From positions 48,917,375 through 48,981,374 of the forward strand of contig CM022298.1 of NCBI GenBank assembly GCA_011799875.1: DNA of 64,000 bases, read 5' to 3'. The notes beneath the pieces are model-generated. The model did no database searches and was not told where the DNA came from. It was given only the letters and a program-made list of their open reading frames with translations. Numbering within the stretch: the stretch's first letter is position 1; every line of letters begins with the position of its first letter. Both the position numbers and the translations under genes were made by a program. This DNA comes from Thinopyrum elongatum. Its lineage: Eukaryota; Streptophyta; Magnoliopsida; Poales; Poaceae. This document shows positions 1 through 11,670 of this stretch, in pieces.

Positions 1-115
1 AATTCTAATGGCGTGGTGCTAGTGGCGCACCAGTAGTGCGCCATTAGTAGGCAAAACTGGTGCGCCATTAGTAGGCAAAACTGGTGCGCCACTAGCAGGC
101 CTTTTCCTAGTAGTG
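1..115. mobile_element. Terminus of a CACTA transposon (rest lies left of window)
   Basis: The segment ends at 115 in CTAGTAGTG, the reverse complement of a CACTA-type terminal inverted repeat. Just inside are short direct repeats of the form CTGGTGCGCCATTAGTAGG, typical of CACTA subterminal regions. The bases after it, AGA at 116-118, are the expected position of a 3-bp target duplication. Copy B has an uninterrupted GACAGATC at 43,885-43,892, so this element is absent there. Its other end is outside the window. Confidence 0.8.
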
Positions 116-117
116 AG

Positions 118-610
118 ATCTTCCAGAGACGTCAAGCTATGTCGGCTGGTGGTACTTGGTGGCATGGTGCTGAGGTGTACCGGCGGCGACCGTGACGTGC
201 TCAGCAGTTCGCGCGCAGGGAGGTGGTGACGTTGGGCGCCGTGGTGGCGTCGGCGGCAGCTAGACCAAGCAAGGATGATGCGCCAGTACAGCCCTGAAGA
301 TGGAGTGGTGGCAGTTGGCGGCGGCGGCCTCTGAGAGCGTGCCGGACCAGTGTGTGCCTCATACCCGGCAAGTGGCTTGGTTGGGGCCTCAGGTCTTAGA
401 TGTTATGCTTGGCTGCGAGGTCCGTGGTATTAGGCCTGGACTATCAGCATCTCTTCATCAACTGGATAGAAGTAGCGATAGATGTTGCCTAGACGGTGGC
501 TTCAGACTTACTATTATATTTCTTTGTAAGGTCTTTTATGAATAATTAATAAAGTGGCTGCATGCATCGCCCAGATGCAGAGGCCGGGGGTCGTGCTACT
601 TTTCTAAAAA
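118..610 (+). mobile_element. Retroposon (LINE-like) 3' tail
   Basis: A GC-rich sequence is followed by a transcript-like 3' end: AATTAATAAAG at about 545, the grass LINE/retroposon motif ATGCAGAGGCCGGGGGT near 575-591, then an A-rich tail near 605-612. The open frame at 300-545 gives a protein I do not recognise, and I do not call it a gene. The fragment is 5'-truncated or starts outside this copy. The same block is at 43,890-44,384. Confidence 0.6.
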
Positions 611-2399
611 AAAATCAAAACACCAAACCACACCTTGTTTCGTTTCTCTTATTTATTTGATAACCTGATGTTTCTTTATTCTGCATGGGATATATAGCAG
701 ATGTTCATGTTCACCATAGGTCTATGGTTGTATTTTACAGAAATCATTTGCTCTCTACTTCAATAACTACAAAAAATATATATATTACAAAACTATTGTG
801 ACTGAACAAGGAAAACACAAAGATTATGACAGGTAATATTGAGTTCGAATCTGACTTTGCTAACGTACAGGTACACACACTGTAAACCATCCTAAACTTG
901 ATATGCACATGTGCCACGACGCAAGTCATAAACTTTATACACACATATGAGCTGAGCATGTATATGTATCTTTCACCCTACTTCGGTACTTTAAAATAAT
1001 CCAAATATCACAAACACCCCATGAATATATTGCTGTAAAAAAACATCCCACGGATAATATATTAGAATATTATTAGAACAGATTTTCTAGGGTGCATCTT
1101 ACAACTGTAGAGGGAGAAGTAGTATATAATTAACCTAATCATTTAATTTGTATGGTATAATGGAGAATTTTCAACCGGCCATTTTCTTTTGGTAACCGCA
1201 CTCCAGGCCCTTGCAGACACAACAATCGATTGCCACACCTCGTCGTCCTAGCTTGGACGTATACAAACCTAGCTGCTACCGTGCTATTCCGCACGACACC
1301 TCTGCATTAATTTTGGAGTGGACTTTCTATAAACCATAGTGTGTTATTTGTAAAAGGAAACATGATATATGTACAACCCTCTGTCTATATTATCCAGCTT
1401 CAAATCAAGATCTGTGCTATCTCACTATCATCACTTCATAGAAACTTCTCATTTCTATCTCTCCCAAAAAATATAATCTATAAACTTGAAAATTTTATGT
1501 TCAAAATAACAATACGACCACAATGTGCAGAAATATTTTGGAATTTTGGTGCATCACAAATATATAAGATCATACTTCTCTGAATAAGCCATATCGTTTT
1601 GTATTTATGTTGCAAGGAAACACATTGTTTACAGATTGTAGTTTGAATGTATTTAAAGTTCAGTTTTTTTTTTTTATCTAAGAAATGAAAGAAGAAAGTT
1701 GTGCTAGATGGGTGTGGCTAGGAACAGTCGTGTTCAGCCACACTTTTGTCCTATTCGTTAGAATGAATTAGTGATTTTCTTGTAATTTCATGCTGTTGTT
1801 TTGCTAGGACTGGTATGATGACAAGAACAATGTCATATATCATATACATGCCCAAATAATCTTTAATACTGGCCCATATCCAGTTAGACAGGATTGCTAT
1901 GAAAAGACCAAACTGGCGTTGTTTCTTTTCATTTTGTTAATTTGATGATCCATTTTTTATGCCGCATGTGGTATATACATAGAATATTTTCATGTTCATC
2001 ATGGATTTATAGTTATTTCTTTTAGATGGCATTTGTTCTCTCTTTTAATATTTTTAGCAAGAAATATTACAAATATTTCATTTTGCGAGAAGAAATATTG
2101 CGAATCTATTCTGAAGTGTACTAGCGAAATAAAAAGATTATGGCCTAGTAGTATTGATTTCGAATTATCTTATAACGTACAGCTACACTGTGAAGCATCA
2201 TAAGTTTGATATGCACATGTGTGACAAGCAGCTACAGATATCTATACATATATATCTTCTTCTCCACTTTGATATTTCAGAACACTCCTAAACATTACTC
2301 TTAGCATATTCCATACATCAGGCGAATGTATATAACAATGTCAGAATAATCGTGAAGAGAACCTAATAATAGTGGCACTTTTGATCACATTTCTAGTGT
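611..2399. other. AT-rich intergenic DNA with an old internal direct repeat
   Basis: No gene seen. Segments at about 655-1,030 and 1,935-2,300 are recognisably related in the same order: GGGATATATAGCAGATGTTCATG against GTATATACATAGAATATTTTCATG in part, GATATGCACATGTG in both, and AACGTACAG(G/C)TACAC in both. This is a strongly diverged duplication spaced about 1.28 kb. A short hairpin, GTGTGGCTAGG...CAGCCACACT, sits near 1,715-1,745. The function is unknown. Confidence 0.5.
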
Positions 2400-4900
2400 C
2401 CAACAGATTGGAACAAACCCCCCTAATTCTAACAGCTTCAGGTTTGATTCTTTTTCTCCACTGATTCTGACGAGGTTCACACTTGATAAATTAAAAAGTT
2501 CAGGAAATTGCTGGTAATTTGGTCCAGAAGTTTAACTAATAATCTGTAACCATTCAGGCAACAAACGCCTTAATCTTATGCTATGCCATTGTACAAGAAT
2601 ACAATCTTTCTCTATGGCACTCTAGAAGAATACATGCAATTCTCAACTTAAGAATAGAATGGTAGACCAATCTTGAAAGATCATATCATCAAGCGACTGT
2701 CTCACCGGAGCATATACTGGAAGCATAAAACAGCTAACTTTAAGATTGGTTAAGGTGAGAGATGAAAATACAAAGTTTCCATGCCAAAGGGTCAACCAAA
2801 CATATAAATAATCATATGTCCTCTCTACAAGATGAGCAAGGACCGATTCCGGATGATCATTAGACAAAATCTGCAATTCTTTCGAGGAAATTCAAAGAAA
2901 GGGTGGGTTTTTCTCAGGCTACTAATATGCTATTTGATTTAGAATCCCTAGTTCAAGGATGTGAAGAGCTCCATTATTTTGAAGAGTCTTTTAACGAAGA
3001 GGAAACTGACGATATGGTTAAGAATATGCCTGCTGACAAAGTAACATGCCTTGATGACTTCAGTGGGGCATTCATCAAAGTATGTTGGAATATTATCACC
3101 TATATTTCTACAGGTTAATTTAAGACTTTTATCATGGCGAAGTCATGCTTTAGACTATTAATGCATCCTTTTGTACTCTCATCCCAAAGAAGGACAATAA
3201 GGAAAGCGCCACTGATTTTACACCAATTTCTCTGCTCAAATATTCATAAAAAATGATCACTAAACTCCTTGACATCATGCTTCAGAAAGTGATCCTTCAA
3301 TTGGTGCACACAAATCAGTATGGTTTTCACAATCCAGATATATACATGACTTCATGGCTTCGACCTTTTAATATATGTAGTACTGCCATCAGTCCAAGAA
3401 GGAGACCATTGTATTAGAGTTGTATTTTGGTAATTCCTTTGACATGACATTGCATAGTGCCATATTGGAGATACTGCATGCGAAGTGCTTTCACATGGTA
3501 TTCCAGGAAAGTAATTCCAATGTAAAATAGGAGTTAGACAAGGTAAACCTCCTAATAGCATCGTCTTTAGCCAGTTCTTAGAACATGACAAGTCAGCTCA
3601 CTGAAGCCTCACGGTACGAGAATAAATTTCTGCAAGAGGAAAAGATGATACTACCATTGGAGTCTCGCAGTACCATACCTGCCCCAGCACCATCCACAAC
3701 ATAGGACCGGTCCGAATTTAATTTGACCCATCCAGCCGGTGGTGCTGCCCATGGCGAGGTTTCCACACTCTGAACCGGTCCCTTGTGTAGCATACTGTCA
3801 TGAAAAAAATGACAAATTTTCCTTTGAGAGGGTCAACATCTGAATTTATCTTGGTAGCTATTAAGAACTCAAGATAGCTTGCAGTGAATTTTTTGGATTC
3901 TTCAGGTGGGGTGGCTTCTTTAGATGAACTATATCATTCCGAACGAACCAACAACGCCAAAGTGTCATGAGCAGCATGCTTCTTTCAGTCTCATGTAGGG
4001 GTTCCAGCACATGGAATAGCGATTCCTTCCCAATATTTAGAGTTGAGCGCCTCCGTGGAAGTACTATCCTTGGCAATCCAGAGGAGTGATCTCCCGGTTA
4101 TTATTGAGATGGACTCATCACTTTCAGTTAAGATGTTCCAAGGACGAGACCAAGATAGATCGATTTATGCTTCTTTCAGTTAAAGTGTCATCCCGTGTCT
4201 CTTCATGAAAATTATATTACTCATGTTAGCCACTTACAAAATAAGGTTAGCGATAGCCTAGCAAACTTTTCTCATACTGAGGCAAGAACAATGAGTTGGA
4301 TCGGCTCTGGTCCCTCTACTGCGGCTGAGCTAGCCTCCGCTGATTGTAACTTGTTGGTGGTTGAGTAATACAAAAGTTTCACTTGCAAAAAAAAGCTCAC
4401 TGAAGCCCCATTCCTCTAAAGCATGTGTAGATGTCCATGTCATCCAATATGGCGATGACACCATTCTGGTGCCAACTAGCTTTGAGATCCAACTCCAACA
4501 TATAAAGAATCTGTTCATGCATTTTGCTGCTCACACATGCTTGAATGTTAAGTACATCAAGTCAGTCATAGTTCCAATTAATGTTCCTGCACCAAAAATG
4601 CAATGTACTTGTTAATATTCTTGGTTGTCAGCAAGACTCATATCATTTCATTTATTTGGGTCGGACACTTCATGCTAGTAAACCCAAATCCGAGGATTTT
4701 ATCCCTTTCTCTGCCTTTCTATCTTATTATGGTGGGAAACAACATATGGTCAAAGCTTCATTCCTGAGTTTGTCAATGCTCACGGCCCCCATGTGTCACA
4801 TAGTTTTGATCCAATCATCGCAATGGGTTGTTAATCTCGTGTCCACATTTCTTACGGATGCTCGCGTTCGCACACTACTAAAAAACACATCATAGCAGAC
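2400..4900 (+). mobile_element. Decayed LINE retrotransposon with reverse-transcriptase remnants
   Basis: Plus-strand fragments in several frames resemble a plant non-LTR reverse transcriptase. At 2,903-3,118 there is a block with 'VKNMPADKVTCLDDFSGAF', matching the usual MP-DK-PGPDGF motif in degraded form. Around 3,185-3,240 is an 'IPKK...PISLL' block. At 4,445-4,465 is 'QYGDDT', the degraded catalytic YADD box, followed at 4,640-4,700 by 'FIYLGRTL'. Stops and frameshifts break it throughout. A second LINE is inserted at 3,609-4,393. The outer limits are approximate, the 5' part (2,400-2,900) being weakest. Confidence 0.8.
3609..4393. mobile_element. Nested LINE insertion with inverted 5' part (twin-priming structure)
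   Basis: The insert is bounded by a 14-bp target duplication AGCTCACTGAAGCC at 3,595-3,608 and 4,394-4,407, with an A-run just inside the right copy. From 3,609 to about 4,080 the coding sense is minus: a zinc-finger-like 'TLWRCWFVRNDIVH' block, then an RNase H start with 'GWVKLNSDRS' and 'GAGAGMVLRDSNGSI'. From about 4,081 to 4,393 the sense is plus and continues the same domain: 'SDLPVIIEMDSSLSVKM', then 'LANFSHTEARTMSWIGSGP' and a stop. About 18 residues are missing between the parts. This is the arrangement expected from twin priming during LINE integration. Confidence 0.85.
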
Positions 4901-6271
4901 TGGCCATTAACATGCTATCATCGTCGGACAACTGCTCTAATTGGTCAGCACTGGCGGTACATTGGATGACCCATCACCAGTGACCGAGGTGCCACCTTGC
5001 CACTCAGGTTGTACACGTTTACTTCAATCCCACAGGGCCGTCTGAGTAATCATACATTACATCATCTGTTATGCACTGTAATAATACAATGGACTGGATT
5101 GAAAGATGAATGCAAATGTGTGGTTGTGATAAATCATGTATTGATCGCTGATAGATTATTAGTTGTATCATTTGATGTGAATTATGATTATAGGGCTTAC
5201 TGCAAAATAGAAATTAGTCTAAGCCTGGAGTAAACATTACAAACAATTTTACTAGATAAACTCTCTCGAATACAAAACTATTCTAGTAGCACCGAAGCGA
5301 CTGGGATGCTTAATTCTTTCAATAGGTGCGAGGCCTCAATAAACTGAGGTGGGGATTTCTTGTAGTACGGACGCAACCGCCTACAATAAGATGGAGTATC
5401 AGCTCTAGTTTGGCACTGTCAGAATCGACCAACGGTTGTGTAATTGAACCGCCTTCTAATTAAAGCCCTGTTAGGTACCAGCGTATACTCATAGTTTTTT
5501 TAATTAGATAAGTTTGCAAGGTCATTCTTTTTATACATGGGGAGTGTCCTAAGGGTGGCACATGCAAGCTTTTCATTTCTTTGATTAGGCGAGTCATCAT
5601 ACCACAAGAAGAGGAAAAATAGGAGTACCATGCCATGCTAGCTTAAATGTAAGACTACAATGCCCATTTATCAAAATGTAAATGCTATCTTAAATCAAAC
5701 ATATTATGTCCGTTTGACTGAACGATCGTATGGAAATGATAGAAAATATTATGAGAAGTTGGATAAAATAAAATTTCTCGTAATAAAGGAAGTGCAGAGG
5801 AATACTTAACTAAGATCAGGTGGACTGCGAATCCTACGTACAAAACCGGACATTCCACACGCGGGATAAATCATAAGGATTACGTACAAATCCTGAACTA
5901 AAAAACAGTGAATTTATATAGTTGTACATATATTATCAATTTCTACCCAGATAACATGGATTGCATTCCTGAAGAAATAACATGGATGACACACAAGTTT
6001 GGTTAAGAGTGGAAATAGAATAGTCCATCCAACTGAAATCTTCCTGTCATACTTGGTTGTGGTACAATCACGAAGGTTCTGTTATACATGTTCCAGGAAG
6101 AAATCTTGAGAAATTGATAAATAAACTAAAATGTTTACATGATCGAACTGGAATTAATTAATAACTGAGAGCAAATTGTTCAGCAAATGATAGCCTACAT
6201 TCGCCAAAATCAAAATAAACAGACAAAATCTCTCATCATGTGAGCACACTTTTCCCTGAGATCTAGTATAA
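4901..6271. other. Intergenic stretch, no gene recognised
   Basis: Between the LINE and the end of the F-box gene I see no coding sequence or complete element. Short open frames show no recognisable domain. Relative to copy B it lacks about 255 bp at the junction near 5,645. The 3' untranslated part of the F-box gene, which reads leftward, must lie in the right-hand few hundred bases, but I could not place a poly(A) site with confidence. Confidence 0.4.
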
Positions 6272-7499
6272 CTAGGACACTCTCAGTGCGTGCCTAGCGT
6301 CAACGACCGGAGAAAAATGCTCCGATTGCCGATCGATGTCCTTATGGTCCTGCAGTCGGGTAAGGGTGCCCTCTGTGAGGTTCACCTGGAACACTGCATG
6401 GCACACGACTAGGTAGCCAGCATGGTTCTCGAACCTACGAACCACCAGCAGCATCCCTGCGTCGACAGACGGCACAAGGTAGGACCTCAGGTTCAGGTGT
6501 AAGTGACTAGGCTGATCAGTAGCCTGCTGCGTGGCCGCGTACACGAAGTGAGGCTGCGGCTGGAGCTCCAACTTGAGGACGTCTCCTGAGCGGGTGGGGA
6601 CGTAGAAGCTGCCGCCCAGGGAGAGGCTCCCATCGCCGTCCAACAGCGGAAGCTCGGCGCCGTCCCCCTCATTTTGGGCGAAGAAGAATTGCCACTGCCA
6701 CATGGAGTCGCCGGGCTTGGCGTAGAGGACCATGTCAGTGGACCACACCACCGCGAGAAGCACCACGGTGGGCGTGGGAGCTTCGCCGTCGCCGTCGATG
6801 CCGTAGATGATTCCTGCGGCCTTGAGGTCTTGTGAAATAAGTGTGGTCTGGAGATTGGGTAGGCCGGCGACGGCTCTGGTCACCGGGTTGCACAGGCGCA
6901 GCTTCTGCGTGCCCCGGCCTGAGGGTGAGGCGAAGAGCAGGCAGCCCTCGCCGCAGGCAAGGACCTGCCCGTACAGCCGAGGGATCTTGACGCCGACGAA
7001 GGCGCCGGTGAGGACGTTCACGAACCTGGTTTGCTCACCTTGGGCTTGGACGAGCATCTTCCAGTGCCGTGGGAAGAAGCGTGGATTCATGCCCATGAGC
7101 TTGGGGGCCGTGACGGCCTCCCTCCACGGCTTGACGGTTCTCAGGCGGACGAAGTCCGTCACGTCGCAGCGCAGCAAGATCTCCGCCACCTTGCTTACGA
7201 GGTCGTGCGGGAGGTCGTCCCAGTTCCCCTCATCGGTTGTTGGGATGATACTGCAAATCGATTCAGCACATGAGATCTAAACACACGCATGCATACAACA
7301 TATTCTGTAGATGAGATCTGACATACTGGAATCAGCCGAGATTATATCAACAAGGCAACAAGGGAAGAGATCCACAAGCAAGAACATCCAATTAATTTAC
7401 GGACCTTTCATCGCCGCTGGCGTCGTCGCCGGGAATGTCAATCCCTGGTTCCATGGTGGAGGCGGCGGCGGCTACAGGGGGCTTCTCAACCAATCCCAT
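6272..7499 (-). CDS. F-box protein with DUF295-type C-terminal domain (copy A)
   Basis: Likely substrate-recognition subunit of an SCF ubiquitin ligase; the target is unknown. Two exons are inferred: 7,499-7,405 and 7,250-6,272, joined over a 154-bp intron with donor AAAG/GTCCGT and acceptor TTTGCAG/TATC. The phases match (AG + T), giving 357 residues. The chosen ATG has A at -3 and G at +4. The F-box follows the junction: 'NWDDLPHDLVSKVAEILLR', then 'CDVTDFVRLRTVKPWREAV'; the usual Cys before the KPWR-type motif is missing. The rest, with 'GVKIPRLYGQ', 'LRLCNPVTRAVAGLP' and 'DMVLYAKPGDSMWQW', fits the DUF295/KIB beta-propeller-like domain of grass F-box proteins. Copy B has a 4-bp deletion near its 3' end. 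The frame is open, but expression cannot be judged. Confidence 0.85.
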
Positions 7500-8099
7500 G
7501 GTTGGTGGCGCCTAGGGTTTAGGACTAGCGGCTTGGAGATGGCCGGTGTGGATTGGATCAACTTATACGGTGGCGGCCATGTAGAAATGGAAAGCAGGAA
7601 TGAGGCAAAACGCGGAAAAGGAAAGGTGGTACGAACAGCTAGCACACCACATGATGTGACTTAATTTCTCGTGAGAATTGCTTTACCCTGGACCGTTGGA
7701 TGCCCATCCTAGGGCCTGTCAAGCTTCTACTGATTATTCGCTGGATACTAGGAGTATGTGTCACGCGCCAGGAAAACCGATCCAAGCAGAGACAGGTTGG
7801 AGCATGCTGTACAAGTGATAGAAACTTTCCTAAAGTAACAATCTATAGGTTTCCTTTCTCCTTTTGACTTAAAAATATATTATTTCTCTCTTTTGCGCGC
7901 GCAAAATCAATTCTAGGACGATTTCAGATGCATTTCAATGGGCAACGAGCCCATTGAAATAACTCTACAAAAACGTATGTTTTTAGAATTTCTATCTGCG
8001 ACCGCTTAGAATAAGCACATAGCTACCTCAAAAGACAATCAACAACTCAAAACAAAAAAAGAATTTCTATCTGCGAGTCCTGCAAGTGTTGCCAATATA
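7500..8099. other. Upstream region of the F-box gene
   Basis: This region lies 5' of the minus-strand F-box gene. The first 100-200 bp should hold the 5' untranslated region and promoter. I see a weak CTTATAC/GTATAAG motif near 7,562-7,570 but no convincing TATA box. An inverted repeat, ATTTCAATGGGC...GCCCATTGAAAT, lies at about 7,932-7,961 and could form a hairpin. Nothing else is recognised. Confidence 0.4.
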
Positions 8100-8590
8100 T
8101 TTGATCATTGGTTGGACGGTATTTCAAATAGTTTCAAAACGCTAATAAGGGTGGAACCGTATGCCCTACTTTGGTCGCTTCGGCTATGTAGAAATGATTT
8201 GGTTTTTGATGACAAAAATGCTCTCCTCTGCAGGTTATTTTGCGTTGTCCACACTCGCTACGTACATGGTCTATGCTACAACGACCGGAGACCAACCGCT
8301 ATTCAAGGCGGTATGTACACGGTTGGAGCAGACGGCTACGGATGTTCTTTCCCTACATGGGTGGCAGCATAACCTCCGGATGAATCCACTTCCGCTTTAG
8401 ACATAGGCATAGTGTCGGTCTATAGGAATCTAGAATGGTCGATTTGTCGGTTTTGTTACATTTTCTATTGTCAAACTTTTGATGTTTGACTATGTGTGGT
8501 CTAGTTATGCAGAGGCCGGGTGTTACTTATATTATTTTGCACCCGCTTGATGCTACATTTGAGATAATAAACTCGTTCTTTATAAAGAAA
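8100..8590 (+). mobile_element. 5'-truncated LINE, 3' end
   Basis: The plus-strand frame at 8,112-8,372 begins with 'ALLWSLRLCRNDLVFDDKN', the zinc-finger/RVT C-terminal block of grass LINE ORF2 proteins ('W..RND.VF'). About 130 bp after its stop is ATGCAGAGGCCGGGTGTTA (8,509-8,527), then AATAAACTCG and an A-rich end near 8,590. Only the last part of the element is present. Confidence 0.75.
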
Positions 8591-8805
8591 TAATAATTTC
8601 TATCTAAGAGTCCAGCTGCAAGAAAGCTCCGGACGAAGTTTTTCTTCCCATGGCCCCTGAATGTAGCTAACTGTTTGAAATGTTGATTTGCTTAATTTCC
8701 TGGGGCACGAAGCTTCAACTTTGTTCGACGAGCAAGTCATGTAGAGCTCAAGTCTTTTCCCCAGGATTAAATAAAAAATTGAAGAGTTAGAGTTTAAAAG
8801 GTTTT

Positions 8806-9900
8806 TTTTTTAAATGGTGAATTTTATTAGCTTAAAATGAAGTATCAAGAGAATGGAAATATGATGAGCATACACCCAGCCTCTGCAAATATAGGATGCA
8901 CAGAGTCAGCACCAACACACACAAAAAACACGTCAGCAAATAGCAAAGTCATATAATACCAAATATATGCATGGGAGAGAAAAACAAATACGGAAAAAAA
9001 AAGTCTGAGCACCAACCATCTCCGAACCATATCGGCAAACTAAAGGTAAGCCCATATCCGCACCGACCATCTCAAGACACCATATCGACGATGAGGATCT
9101 TCAACAACAACACCTTCAAGAAGGGAGCGATGCTCACTGGCCGTCATCATCGTATCCAGCCAGTCAAGGCCAAAATCTAGGTTTTCAGCTAAAAAAACAG
9201 TGTAAGCACTCTGAGCAATGCCTTCAACAAGATAACGACCTATAACCATCGCCATTGCCAGACTTCGGATCCTTGCTTTCACCCTGGAGCTCAATACCGG
9301 GTACTCAAGAAGTACCACCATCAACGTCACAAATGTATTTTCGCCACCACTTTTCCACGACCCCAGCAGCTACATGCGATGCTGCACTGCCAATCATTCC
9401 TCTACGTCAAGCCGCCATCTATAGTTTACATCTGATCGCCGAAGTCAACCATCGGATCTGGAGAGATGAACTCCCCAAAGATCTTTCGATGTCCACCGCC
9501 GTTGTAGAGCCACAGGAGGTCAGTGCACCATCATAGTCTGCAGCCGCCGCCGCGCTAGGCTGACCAAGATCTGGATCACTGTCACTGCCCGAGGTACCGC
9601 GCGCCGACGAGGGGAGACCAAGCCGCCATCTAGCAAAGGCTGGCCCAAGTGCCACAGGAGGCGCACACATCCACTGCATCTGCTGGAACAAGTCAACGCG
9701 CTGCAGCAGCACCCCAACCAGCGGCCAACCATGGACGCCCCCACCATCACCGAATGAACCAGCCTACAGGGACAGCCGCAACCTTGTTCATCTAGCCGCC
9801 GAGCTCCGCCACAGACCCCAGGACCACGTGTGCCAGCGCACGCCAACACGCCGCCCGCCTCTGTGCCCACCAGATTCGGTTGCCACCGCGGAAGGTTTTA
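8806..9900 (-). mobile_element. Retroposon tail, minus strand
   Basis: Read on the minus strand this resembles a transcribed retroposon. A GC-rich 5' part (9,870-9,400) is followed by a more AT-rich 3' part, then TGCAGAGGCTGGGTGTATG (about 8,888-8,870), AATAAAATTCACC and an A-run (T-run at about 8,803-8,812 on the plus strand). The open frames at 9,870-9,520 and 9,712-9,419 overlap in different frames and match no family I know. Called a LINE-like non-coding tail by its 3' motif; the 5' edge is approximate. Confidence 0.5.
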
Positions 9901-11450
9901 AATTAAGGTGTCAAAACATTTGATTGCTCACTTGACGTACTATCATCTGGGTGAAGTACAATGCAGTTGTATGTAAGTGATGACGTTTGGATATGCCACT
10001 ACTCTGATCAGTTGGTAGAGAGACTGATAGTTTGTTAAGCCCTCGTCATGTTGGGCCTATAGTGGTAATTTGAGGCACTAAAATGGCCACGCACGGATGG
10101 ACAGTCAACATCATGATATTCTGCGTTTGAAGCATAGGATGGACTGTGGACAAGGATGAGTATAACCTGTCAACCACGGGCAATGTGTGTTAGATAACGT
10201 GTTATATTACTTTGTGGGCTCTGGCCAATGTAACTATTTTAGGACCTCTCTGTATTAACTTATTGTTGTGTGTTGAAATGATCTCTCTGGATTGCCAAGT
10301 CAATATCATGACAGAAATAACACATAAATAAATATAGTACATGATCTCAAAACGTATGAGCTTTTTAAATGATGCCTTTGGATGGTACACAGAAATAAAA
10401 TAATTCGACTACTAACAAAAAATATTATTGTAATTATACTAGAGCTATAAGTGTATGAAAGCTTCCCTATAAACTAGTGGAGTGTGCATCTAACTTGCTT
10501 GCTTACGAAGACTTATAGCGTTTGATGAAGCTCGTCTAACTGGGCAATCATGCTGGTTTAGGACTTTTCAAGGAGGCACAATAGATTTTCGCCCATCTGT
10601 GGCCCGACCAGGATATTCCTTCGAGCGTCTTTGCCCTTTGCGACCACTTTAAGTCCAGCTCGGATGCAGTATATGGCTGGATGGAGTCAGCTGCTCGTGC
10701 CAGGGCTGCAGTCATGCATAGGGGCATCACCCTGACGGTAGCAAATCGGTATGGCATCACCCACAAGACAACTAGATTGGCGGAATAGTAGCTTTGATGA
10801 CTCATAGACTTTGGACTTCTGCTCTAATAGCTCTGCGAATATCGGGGGTAACACACTGACGGTAGCCGAAATTGCCAGAGCATCACTCTGTCAGCATCGA
10901 ACTTCTGGAGCATCGCTGCAAAAGTCCAGGAATAATTATGCATGTTCACAGAACCACAGTGGCATCCCACCAAGGGGTCTACATCAATACTGGAGAGCTC
11001 TTCTGTGAAGGGAAATGAGAGTGCCATCTTTTGTACGGGCATAGGATCAAATGCTAACGGTTCTGATAAAAAAAACCACTATGAGTTTATTCTTGTTTGG
11101 ATGATAATTCTTGTGGTATCCCTCTAATGGGATTTGGCTAGCAACATGACCGGTTCCTACACAAATACTGAAAGATTGGTATGGTCAACTAGAACGGGTG
11201 GGTTGTATAGGCGACTAACAATTTTTAACTTTGTTTTCAAATTTTTGGCTCGACAACAAAATAGGTTTTCTAGGTATGCAACTAGGTGGAGAACCTATAA
11301 GACAAGCACAACAAACAACAAGGCAAGCAAAAAGGAAAGACAAGATAATAAGCTTGCACTAAGTGAAGGATAGAAGTAACCACAAGTGGAGACGAGGATG
11401 TGTTTCTGAAGTTCCCAATTGAGGGAGGTATGTCTTCATTGGAGGGGTGT
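9901..11450. other. Intergenic stretch, no gene recognised
   Basis: No intact gene. On the plus strand, 10,560-10,790 can be read as 'AVYGWMESAARARAAVMH', reminiscent of retroelement gag-like proteins, but the frame is short and I give no name. Short repeated phrases (CTGACGGTAGC at about 10,732 and 10,855) suggest a local duplication. The last three bases, TGT at 11,448-11,450, are the left target duplication of the CACTA element that follows. Confidence 0.35.
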
Positions 11451-11670
11451 CACTAGTAGAAAAAGACCCATTTGTCCCGGTTCCAGAGGCCCATTAGCCC
11501 TAGTTCTGGAACCGAGAGTAAAGGGTCGGGACTAAAGCCCAAAACCTTTAGTCCCGGTTCGCTTACGAACCGGGACAAAAGGGTCTCCACGTGGCTGCTG
11601 CGGGGAGCCCAGGCAGGAGGGCCTTTAGTCCCGGTTGGTAACACCAACCGGGACCAAAAGGCATCCACAC
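11451..11670. repeat. Left terminal and subterminal repeats of the CACTA element
   Basis: After the terminal CACTAGTAG come units of the form CCTTTAGTCCCGGTT and their complements, for example at about 11,546-11,580 and 11,620-11,660. Neighbouring units face each other, forming short hairpins such as GTTGGTAACACCAAC. In other CACTA elements such arrays bind the element-encoded proteins; binding here is an inference. Confidence 0.8.

Noticed and set aside
4872..4890. CACTACTAAAAAACAC as a CACTA terminus
   Set aside because: Copy B reads CATACTACTAACAAAC at the same place, there are no subterminal repeats, and no partner end was found.
6807..7280. Long plus-strand open frame across the F-box gene (and 50,829-51,302)
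   Set aside because: It is the antisense of the F-box exon in GC-rich coding DNA; no domain and no start context.
7311..7664. 117-codon plus-strand frame with a Gly-rich run
   Set aside because: Antisense of F-box exon 1 and its leader; the Gly-rich part mirrors the Ala-rich N-terminus.
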